DNA of 5,421 nucleotides from Clostridiales bacterium (GTDB lineage Bacteria > Bacillota_A > Clostridia > Oscillospirales > Acutalibacteraceae). Shown here piece after piece: positions 1 to 5,421 of this stretch; position 1 is the first letter of the stretch; the number at the start of each line of letters is the position of its first letter. A program made the position numbers and the translations under genes. Where the stretch lies: positions 1-5,421 of the forward strand of contig VSOH01000120.1 in assembly GCA_009774735.1 (NCBI GenBank), read 5' to 3'. The notes under the pieces are model-generated. The model ran no database searches. It worked only from the letters and a program-made list of their open reading frames with translations, and was not told the DNA's origin.

Positions 1-31
1 TATTTCAGTGCCTCAGTTCAGATGGACCTCA

Positions 32-2260
32 TTATATGGCATTATCATAAAAGTGATTCATACCCTGAATGGTTGTGAGAATATAAAAGCCGTCATGCCA
101 GCCGGTTACAGCTGACAATGAATTTTCTTGAATATCAGACGGGCTGATAACTGCACCGATTGTAACCTGTCGTTGATTGTTGGAAAAATTCTCCGTATTC
201 TTATACCATTCATCTGCACTGTCAACCGTAATTGTATCAAGGGTTACTGTATCCCCTGCCTTGTAGTTCAACTCACCGCTGCAGATAATCTTTTGATCCG
301 TTTCCTGATTTTCTATAACAGTTGAACTGCTATAGCCTCCTTCACCATTTTCGCCGAAAAGCTCCAGCGTCGCTGCTGCCTTCTGCGGTGCAATAAGAAT
401 GATTTCCTCGCCCGAGTCAAGCTTGTTTATATTAATATTGCCCTTTACTGCTGAGCTCTTGATATTCTCAATGGCTAAAGCATCAACAGCTACTATTTGT
501 GTAGAAAAAATATTCTTTTCAAGCTGCAGGCTGTTTTTCAAATTATAATATGCTTCATTGAATTCCTTCAGGTTTGTGTCATAATAATTATCATAGGTTA
601 TAGGTACTTCCTCAGAATCCGTATGCTTAAACACAGTATCATTTGCATTTGTAAAGCTTTTATAGTAATCGGTATATTCCTCAATTTCAAGACAGGTTGC
701 AGCATCCTTTGTGCCCACAACCTCTGTAATATAGGGTATCATTTCAAGGTCCTTTTTATCCACCTCGCTCATACCTGTATTTGCTCCGTTGAAATTAACA
801 ATATCATATGCGTAGTCGCCGATATTACTAAGGCTGTAATCATAGGCACGGGTAAAGCCATAACTGTTATATTCACTCAGGAAGGAAAAGCCTGCACAGG
901 AAAACAGAACGGTAACTGCAAGCATAATGCTAACTGCTATTCTGCCGCCCTTAAAGAAAAGCAGATTTCTTTGTGCCATAAGTGTGGATACATTAAATTC
1001 CTGCTTTGTTTTAATGCCTTTGACTTTCATTTTTCTTGTGGATGAAATGTCACGGATTGCCTGCATCGGCGTAATTCGTGAGGCAGAAACAAGCGGTATA
1101 AGTGCCGCAAGCATTACAACAATAACACCTGACACCGCACTGATTGGCAGTACCCAGAAGCTTTTTGTCATAATCATATCAAGCTTAAGTATTTTCATTG
1201 CAGCACTTACCGCACCATAGGACAGTGCAATGCTGACAGGCGTGCAGATAAGGGCAATAATCAAAGCCTCACGTGCAAAGATATGAACAATCTGCCGTTT
1301 TGTTGCACCGACTGCACGCAGCATACCGATTTGCTTTTTGCGTTCCTTAAGATTTGTGTTGAAGGAATTGATAATAACCACACAGGAGCTGACCATAAGT
1401 GCCAGAGCCAGAACAACCGCATAAAAGCTATTGTTGGAGGTAATCGGCGAAAAGCGGTACGAATGAACACTGACATCATTTATGTCAGGTTCAAGCTCCT
1501 TTGCTTTAAAATAATTATATATTTTATTAATTCTCTGAAACTCATATTTATCAAAGGAAACATAGCCGCAAAGCTTTTCCCTGCCGCCTGCTGCAGTCGG
1601 TGTATTCTGTGCAACATAAGCAGCAGGGTAAAAGGTATCAAATGAGCTTTCTGTTGTGGCAATTCGATAGCTGTTATTGAGATTGGAACGCTTATCTGTC
1701 GCAATACCGACAAGTGTATACTCTTTTTTGACAGCATCCAAAAGTGCATTACCGTTTTGTGCTTTTACAAAAAGGCTGATGGTGTCACCGACTTTTGCAT
1801 TTGCATAGCCCATTTTAATCAGTGCATTCTGCTCAACAGCGATTTCGCCCTCTGCCGTCGGGTATTCGCCCTCAATAAAGGACTGGTATGAAATTTCCTT
1901 TGCCTTATCATCAAGCCAGGCAATTTCACATCCGAAGCCTTTTTCATCTTCCTTGGAATAGCCGTAACCGATTAAATGAGCCAGACCATAGGCATCAAAT
2001 ATACCGTCTTCAACCGCTTTGCTGAAAACAGTTTCATCACAGTCTGCTACAGATACAATAGCGTGCTGCGCACCAATCTCATTCTTCTTCGTTTCCATCA
2101 GTGTTTCCTGAGAGCTGAAAAGATAGAACAGGATACCTGACGAGAAAACCATTGCAAGAATTATGCCCACAATCATTATGGCATATTGTTTTTTACGCTG
2201 TCTTAGATTACCTAAGGCAAGCGTATTCATTGATATTTTCTTTTTCATAGCAATCACCAT
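32..2260 (-). CDS. FtsX/MacB-like ABC transporter permease, C-terminally truncated
   Basis: Membrane subunit of an FtsX-superfamily ABC exporter, partner of the ATPase just upstream. The 742 residues show a basic N-terminus and TM1 at about 27-48. A MacB-like extracellular domain follows at about 50-278, with the EGEYPTAEGEIAV stretch at 131-143. TM2 is at 280-300. The FtsX core contains the ERKKQIGMLRAVGATKRQI segment at 306-324, followed by TM3 (about 329-352) and TM4 (370-393), ending in ASRITPMQAIRD. TM5 is at 440-460 and a second extracellular domain runs from 463 to the end. Permeases with this layout normally continue into a second FtsX domain with three more helices; here TAA followed directly by TGA ends the protein first, so roughly 200 or more residues are missing. 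The start overlaps the ATPase stop (TAATG). An alternative start at Met5 (2248) has a weak GGTGAT ahead of it. The substrate is unknown; family members export peptides or lipids or confer antimicrobial-peptide resistance. It may be a pseudogene. Confidence 0.85.
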   Translation of the reverse strand: MVIAMKKKISMNTLALGNLRQRKKQYAIMIVGIILAMVFSSGILFYLFSSQETLMETKKNEIGAQHAIVSVADCDETVFSKAVEDGIFDAYGLAHLIGYGYSKEDEKGFGCEIAWLDDKAKEISYQSFIEGEYPTAEGEIAVEQNALIKMGYANAKVGDTISLFVKAQNGNALLDAVKKEYTLVGIATDKRSNLNNSYRIATTESSFDTFYPAAYVAQNTPTAAGGREKLCGYVSFDKYEFQRINKIYNYFKAKELEPDINDVSVHSYRFSPITSNNSFYAVVLALALMVSSCVVIINSFNTNLKERKKQIGMLRAVGATKRQIVHIFAREALIIALICTPVSIALSYGAVSAAMKILKLDMIMTKSFWVLPISAVSGVIVVMLAALIPLVSASRITPMQAIRDISSTRKMKVKGIKTKQEFNVSTLMAQRNLLFFKGGRIAVSIMLAVTVLFSCAGFSFLSEYNSYGFTRAYDYSLSNIGDYAYDIVNFNGANTGMSEVDKKDLEMIPYITEVVGTKDAATCLEIEEYTDYYKSFTNANDTVFKHTDSEEVPITYDNYYDTNLKEFNEAYYNLKNSLQLEKNIFSTQIVAVDALAIENIKSSAVKGNININKLDSGEEIILIAPQKAAATLELFGENGEGGYSSSTVIENQETDQKIICSGELNYKAGDTVTLDTITVDSADEWYKNTENFSNNQRQVTIGAVISPSDIQENSLSAVTGWHDGFYILTTIQGMNHFYDNAI

Positions 2261-2952
2261 TATACGTCGCTGACGGTATTACCGCCGTCAGACACAATCC
2301 TGCCATCCTCAATGGTCAGCACTCTGTCTGCCTGCTCTGCAACATGCAAATCGTGTGTAACCAGAATCAAGGTTACACCCAGCTCACTGCTGACATATTT
2401 AAGCAAGGAAAGTACCTCCCTGCCGCTTTTTCCATCAAGATTACCTGTAGGCTCATCCGCAAAAAGTATAGATGGCTTATTTGCAAGTGCTCTTGCAATA
2501 GCAATTCTTTGCTGCTGTCCGCCTGAAAGTGCAGAAGGCAAATGATCAAGCCTGTCCTCAATACCAAGCATTTTTATAAGCTTATCAATGTATTCCTGAT
2601 CGGTTTTCTTTTTATCAAGCATAATAGGCAGCAAAATATTTTCATAGCCTGTCAGCTCATTAACAAGATTATAAGACTGAAATACAAAGCCAAAGCGTCG
2701 GCGTCTTAATATTGAAAGCTGATTATCATTATAATCGGAAAGCTTTTTTTCACCATAAATAACTGCACCTGAGGTTGGATGCTCAAGTGAGCTAAGAATA
2801 TGAAGAAGAGTTGACTTTTCCGAGCCTGAAGGACCTATGATTGCACAGAATTCCCCTTGCTCAAAAGCAACGGTTACATTATCAACTGCTTTGATAACGC
2901 TGTCACCGCTTATATATTCCTTAGTTAAATTCTTACACTCAATAATACTCAT
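2260..2952 (-). CDS. ABC transporter ATP-binding protein, MacB/LolD type, with altered Walker A
   Basis: Cytoplasmic ATPase subunit that should power the adjacent FtsX-like permease. It has 230 residues, normal for the family. Visible motifs are Walker A at 40-48 reading GPSGSEKST, Q-loop Q92 in VFQSYNL, signature LSGGQQQR at 142-149, Walker B ILFADEP at 162-168 with catalytic E167, D-loop NLD at 171-173 and switch His200 in VTHD. All are canonical except Walker A, where the nearly invariant Gly before Lys46 is Glu45 (GAA, one transition from GGA). This should hinder phosphate binding, so activity is doubtful. I chose the start at 2952 because AAAGGTG sits 9 bases upstream and homology begins at the SIIECKNLTKEY stretch. 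The frame stays open to an ATG at 3054, but that longer start would lie upstream of the predicted promoter and inside the preceding terminator. The stop overlaps the permease start by one base, implying translational coupling. Confidence 0.93.
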   Translation of the reverse strand: MSIIECKNLTKEYISGDSVIKAVDNVTVAFEQGEFCAIIGPSGSEKSTLLHILSSLEHPTSGAVIYGEKKLSDYNDNQLSILRRRRFGFVFQSYNLVNELTGYENILLPIMLDKKKTDQEYIDKLIKMLGIEDRLDHLPSALSGGQQQRIAIARALANKPSILFADEPTGNLDGKSGREVLSLLKYVSSELGVTLILVTHDLHVAEQADRVLTIEDGRIVSDGGNTVSDV

Positions 2953-2961
2953 ATCAACACA

Positions 2962-2968
2962 CACCTTT
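2962..2968 (-). promoter_or_regulatory. Ribosome binding site of the ABC ATPase gene
   Basis: AAAGGTG on the minus strand, 9 bases before the ATG at 2952. It decides the start: the in-frame ATG at 3054 has no comparable site and falls within the terminator of the preceding gene. Confidence 0.75.
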
Positions 2969-2977
2969 CTATGTTCT

Positions 2978-3006
2978 ATAATAACAATAACACACCAATC
3001 TTTCAA
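2978..3006 (-). promoter_or_regulatory. Predicted SigA-type promoter of the ABC operon
   Basis: The minus strand reads TTGAAA (-35, 3006-3001), a 17-base spacer, then TATTAT (-10, 2983-2978). Each hexamer is one mismatch from consensus and the spacing is optimal. Transcription would start near 2971, just ahead of the ribosome binding site, giving a leader of about 20 bases. It lies between the pfp terminator and the ATPase gene, as expected for an independent operon. The assignment is by pattern only. Confidence 0.7.
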
Positions 3007-3007
3007 T

Positions 3008-3038
3008 AAGCTTACTTTAATCTTACGATTTCTTAAGA
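3008..3038 (-). promoter_or_regulatory. Putative response-regulator binding site: three phased direct repeats
   Basis: On the minus strand, directly upstream of the predicted -35, three related 10-mers occur: TCTTAAGAAA (3038-3029), TCGTAAGATT (3028-3019) and AAGTAAGCTT (3017-3008). The shared TAAG core recurs at steps of 10 and 11 bases, about one DNA turn, so all three face the same side of the helix. OmpR/PhoB-family regulators bind direct repeats of this spacing next to -35 elements, and FtsX-type ABC operons in Firmicutes are often controlled by two-component systems. The first two repeats also form a short inverted repeat (ATCTTA/TAAGAT), so a dimeric repressor is the alternative. No regulator gene is in the window. 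Confidence 0.45.
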
Positions 3039-3052
3039 TAGCCGTTTTATGC

Positions 3053-3085
3053 AAAAAACAGGAGAGCTGTCTTATCAGCTCTCCT
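3053..3085 (-). terminator. Intrinsic (Rho-independent) terminator after pfp
   Basis: A perfect 10-bp stem pairs AGGAGAGCTG (3085-3076, minus strand) with CAGCTCTCCT (3069-3060) around a 6-base loop. TG and a run of six T follow (3058-3053). It begins 8 bases after the pfp stop codon and ends transcription of the hydrolase-pfp unit before the ABC promoter. There is no T-run on the other side of the stem, so it works in this direction only. Confidence 0.93.
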
Positions 3086-3093
3086 TCATCATT

Positions 3094-4338
3094 TTAGTTT
3101 TTATACTTCTGCTTTGCTTTATCGAGATAAGATACATTAACGTAATCAGGCAAACCGTCACGATAAGGAATTTGCGGAACACCTCTTACAAGCGGTTTGA
3201 GATACTCAACCATATCATTTGTTACATCGTTTCCGCTTTGTGTTATCCACTCAAGAGGAACAGTTTTTTCTGCATTAGCTGCCACAGAAACACGCTCTGT
3301 ATAATACTCAACAGTATACGGCTTGTTGGAAACACGTCTTAAAGTGGAAAACACGCCGCTTTCGCCTGCAACAGCCGCCTTAACAGCAACCAAGCCAAGA
3401 TTCTGTGCCTCAGTAATATCGGTTAATGAAGGAGTATGACCGGCACTTCTCTGCAGAACACTCGGTTCAAGCGCACGCACCTTACAGCCAATCTGCTCTT
3501 CGACAACCTCTTTCAGATATGCACCGGTACCGCTGAGCATAATATGACCGAATTTATCCACCTTATCACCACGAGCTGATATATATTTTCCGTTCTCATC
3601 ACGGACACCTTCGCTGACAACAACTATAACAGAATTATATTCCTCAAGCTTAGCCTTAATATCACTTACAAATTTATCAACTGAAAAAGGAATTTCCGGC
3701 AGATAAATTAAATGCGGAGCAACATTCTTACTGTCCCTGCAAAGAACAGATGAAGCCGCAAGCCAGCCTGCATTTCTTCCCATCGCTTCTATAATATGCA
3801 CACTCTTGATACTGTAAATTGCGGTATCGTAAGCAACATTTCTGACGGCAAGTGCTATATATTTCGCTGCACTTGCAAAACCGGGAGTATGATCAATTCC
3901 CATTAAATCATTATCAATTGTTTTAGGAATACCGACTACCTTAATATCAATATTATTTTTTGCAATATACTTTGACAGCTTATCAACAGTATCCATTGAA
4001 TCGTTGCCGCCGATATAGAAAAAATAACCGATATCATACTTTTCAAGCTGTGAAACTATTTTTTCATATTCCTCATCGGAATTTGAAAGCTTAAAACGAC
4101 ACGAACCAAGAAACATTGCAGGTGTTGTTCTGAGTCTGTTAAGCCTTGACGGTCTGTTGGCAAAATGCGCACTTAAGTCCTTGATATTATCCTCCAGGAG
4201 TCCCTGAATACCATGAACCATACCATAAATATTTTCGATTTCATCACATTCAAGTGCATACTCAATTGCACCTGCAAGACTTGCGTTAATAACTGCAGTA
4301 GGTCCGCCCGACTGCCCGATAATCATATTCTTTGCCAT
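3094..4338 (-). CDS. pfp: Pyrophosphate-dependent 6-phosphofructokinase (PPi-PFK, clade B2 type)
   Basis: Cytoplasmic glycolytic enzyme that interconverts fructose 6-phosphate plus PPi and fructose 1,6-bisphosphate plus phosphate; reversible, so it can serve both glycolysis and gluconeogenesis. The 414 residues are typical of this family. Motifs in order: GQSGGPTAVIN at 8-18 (phosphate-binding start); IGGNDS at 109-114, where Asp113 replaces the Gly of ATP enzymes and blocks ATP; PKTIDND at 138-144 with catalytic Asp142 and the PPi-type Lys139 (ATP enzymes have Gly); MGRNAGW at 186-192 for fructose 6-phosphate; SEGV at 242-245; and QRSAGHTP at 296-303. The start is firm: AGAGGAG lies 6 bases before the ATG. 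The ATG directly follows the upstream gene's TAA, so the two genes are co-transcribed and probably translationally coupled. A terminator follows at once. Donor preference is inferred from motifs, not shown. Confidence 0.95.
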   Translation of the reverse strand: MAKNMIIGQSGGPTAVINASLAGAIEYALECDEIENIYGMVHGIQGLLEDNIKDLSAHFANRPSRLNRLRTTPAMFLGSCRFKLSNSDEEYEKIVSQLEKYDIGYFFYIGGNDSMDTVDKLSKYIAKNNIDIKVVGIPKTIDNDLMGIDHTPGFASAAKYIALAVRNVAYDTAIYSIKSVHIIEAMGRNAGWLAASSVLCRDSKNVAPHLIYLPEIPFSVDKFVSDIKAKLEEYNSVIVVVSEGVRDENGKYISARGDKVDKFGHIMLSGTGAYLKEVVEEQIGCKVRALEPSVLQRSAGHTPSLTDITEAQNLGLVAVKAAVAGESGVFSTLRRVSNKPYTVEYYTERVSVAANAEKTVPLEWITQSGNDVTNDMVEYLKPLVRGVPQIPYRDGLPDYVNVSYLDKAKQKYKN

Positions 4339-5421
4339 TTAAAACTCCTCTTTATTATCATAGATTTCTATATTTTCATGTACATTTTTAACAGGCTTTC
4401 CGATACAAATAGGTTCAAATTTAATCGGATTTTTCTGCGAAAATGTATTATTATGTATTTTCATGGATTTGCAGGGACCTGACTCGTACCAGTCCTTGCA
4501 GTCACAGGATATGAAAATATCAGGCATGATGAGATTTTTAAAGGTATTATTTTTAATCTCACTCTCCTCTGTTGTGGTGCAGAGTATACCTCTTGTCGGA
4601 ATATCTCTGAAAAGACAATCAGAAATTGTAACCTTCGGATTATATGTAATATTCTCAGCAACAACCATTTTGCTCTTCATCACAGGTAATTCCTCATTAA
4701 AAGTGATTGTTACGAGCTTATTGTCAATATCATCAAAGGTATCCTTAACAGTATAAACACCATCAAGCTCACCTAAATCCATACGTGAATAGAATTTAAC
4801 CTTATCGCCTTTAAAAAAGTTTTTATATCCGCCCTGCTGCTTATGAACAAACTCAAACATAGCAGTGTGACTGCCGAGCTGCTTTTCAAATCTCAGAAAG
4901 GCACCATGAATATTAATGCCGTCATCATGGGGATGCTCAAACAAACAATTGCTGATATTGACATAGCCCTTACAACCGCAAACATGAATTAAATCGGCAA
5001 AGGAAGATACGGTGTATCCTCTTTCAAAATCAGGGGTGAACTTTATATTATTAAATGTTAAATTCTCACACATCTGTGAAAGCCATCCAAAGCCGTGCAT
5101 ATAATTGACAGTAATATTCTCGCTTACAATATTACTGCATTCACAGAAGAAAAGACCGCAGTTATCCCTGCTCCAGTTTTTTGACATAGTGACAATATCA
5201 CCAAGATTAAACGCAGGAGGAATAATGTAGGTGCATTCAATTTCTGTTTTACTGAGCCTATTAATTCTGATTGTACCTTTAATCGGAGAAAGCTGAGTTC
5301 TGAATACCTTTCCCTCTCTGTGAATTACATTACAGTAGCACTGACTGTTGTTTTTATATTCATAATAATTTTTCTTACTGAAAGGACTTTGTTCAAAAAA
5401 TTTAATACTTTTACCTTTAAC
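4339..5421 (-). CDS. Glycoside hydrolase family 110-like alpha-1,3-galactosidase, 5' end outside window
   Basis: The frame is open from the stop (TAA, 4341-4339) to the window edge, giving 360 visible residues; the Met at 5185-5187 is internal. The protein resembles a right-handed parallel beta-helix. Hallmarks of GH110 are SSFADLIHVCGCKG at 139-152, EHPHDDGINIHGAFL at 162-176, RGILCTTTEESEIKNNTF at 277-294 and WYESGPCKSMKIHNNTF at 311-327. GH110 enzymes are inverting exo-alpha-1,3-galactosidases acting on blood-group B and linear alpha-Gal glycans. Asp143, Asp166 and Asp167 show the 23-residue spacing of the catalytic aspartates I recall for the family (321, 344 and 345 in the structurally studied enzyme). 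There are 16 cysteines among 360 residues, unusual for a secreted protein and suggesting a cytoplasmic enzyme, though a signal peptide cannot be excluded. Its final codons contain the pfp ribosome binding site. The alternative is a related beta-helix carbohydrate-active protein of different specificity. Confidence 0.82.
   Translation of the reverse strand, partial: VKGKSIKFFEQSPFSKKNYYEYKNNSQCYCNVIHREGKVFRTQLSPIKGTIRINRLSKTEIECTYIIPPAFNLGDIVTMSKNWSRDNCGLFFCECSNIVSENITVNYMHGFGWLSQMCENLTFNNIKFTPDFERGYTVSSFADLIHVCGCKGYVNISNCLFEHPHDDGINIHGAFLRFEKQLGSHTAMFEFVHKQQGGYKNFFKGDKVKFYSRMDLGELDGVYTVKDTFDDIDNKLVTITFNEELPVMKSKMVVAENITYNPKVTISDCLFRDIPTRGILCTTTEESEIKNNTFKNLIMPDIFISCDCKDWYESGPCKSMKIHNNTFSQKNPIKFEPICIGKPVKNVHENIEIYDNKEEF
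4345..4351 (-). promoter_or_regulatory. Ribosome binding site of pfp, embedded in the upstream gene
   Basis: AGAGGAG on the minus strand, 6 bases before the pfp ATG. It lies within the last codons (Lys-Glu-Glu-Phe) of the hydrolase gene, whose TAA directly abuts the ATG. Ribosomes ending on the hydrolase can therefore pass straight to pfp. I saw no convincing internal promoter in the roughly 110 bases upstream. Confidence 0.88.

Noticed and set aside
13..40. Programmed frameshifting or selenocysteine/stop recoding to join the permease to its continuation.
   Set aside because: There is no slippery sequence of the known RF2 or dnaX kind, two separate stops would have to be bypassed, and too little sequence remains to judge any downstream structure. 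Mutation is simpler.
497..1045. A 182-codon open frame on the plus strand.
   Set aside because: It is antisense to the permease, rich in Cys, Ile and His with no recognisable domain, and has no ribosome binding site; the opposite strand gives a clear FtsX-like protein.
3019..3038. ATCTTA...TAAGAT as a hairpin or second terminator.
   Set aside because: A 6-bp AT-rich stem with an 8-base loop and no T-run is too weak; the direct-repeat reading explains more of the bases.
2953..3054. A 34-residue N-terminal extension of the ABC ATPase starting at 3054.
   Set aside because: It would run through the predicted operator and promoter and begin inside the pfp terminator, and it has no homology-like content. 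The ATG at 2952 has a good ribosome binding site.
3997..4014. GGND instead of GGDD or GGDG in phosphofructokinase, at first sight a damaged active site.
   Set aside because: IGGNDS is, as far as I recall, the normal form in the clade B2 PPi-PFKs, and Lys139 in PKTIDND agrees with a working PPi enzyme.
5185..5187. ATG as the start of the beta-helix hydrolase (282 residues).
   Set aside because: The frame is open for a further 78 codons to the window edge with family-like sequence, and the ATG lacks a ribosome binding site, so the gene begins outside the window.

Overview
The window looks like a piece of a low-GC, anaerobic Firmicute (Clostridia, probably a gut Oscillospiraceae/Lachnospiraceae-type organism). 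The base composition is AT-rich, the Shine-Dalgarno sequences are GGAGG-like, and glycolysis uses a pyrophosphate-type phosphofructokinase. An FtsX-type ABC exporter of the kind common in Clostridia lies next to it. This placement is inference from gene content only. All four genes are on the minus strand and are read from high to low coordinates.

Region 5421-3053 is a carbohydrate transcription unit. A gene that enters from beyond the right edge encodes a beta-helix protein that I assign to glycoside hydrolase family 110 (alpha-1,3-galactosidase). Its stop codon directly abuts the start of a PPi-dependent phosphofructokinase (pfp), whose ribosome binding site lies inside the hydrolase's last codons. 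A strong intrinsic terminator 8 bases after pfp closes the unit. The pairing suggests release of terminal alpha-1,3-galactose from glycans feeding into PPi-linked glycolysis.

Region 3052-2953 is a compact regulatory intergenic stretch. It holds three helically phased TAAG-type direct repeats that look like an OmpR-family response-regulator site, then a good sigma-70/SigA promoter and a Shine-Dalgarno for the next operon.

Region 2952-1 is an ABC exporter operon: a MacB/LolD-type ATPase, then an FtsX-like permease joined by a TAATG stop/start overlap. Both genes carry apparent lesions. The ATPase has Glu in place of the last Walker A glycine. The permease stops inside its second extracellular domain, without its C-terminal membrane domain, and what looks like the continuation lies in another frame behind a second stop. 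The transporter is therefore probably decaying or inactive, unless these are sequencing or assembly errors. This is the most unusual thing in the window. I saw no RNA genes, CRISPR arrays, insertion sequences or plus-strand genes.
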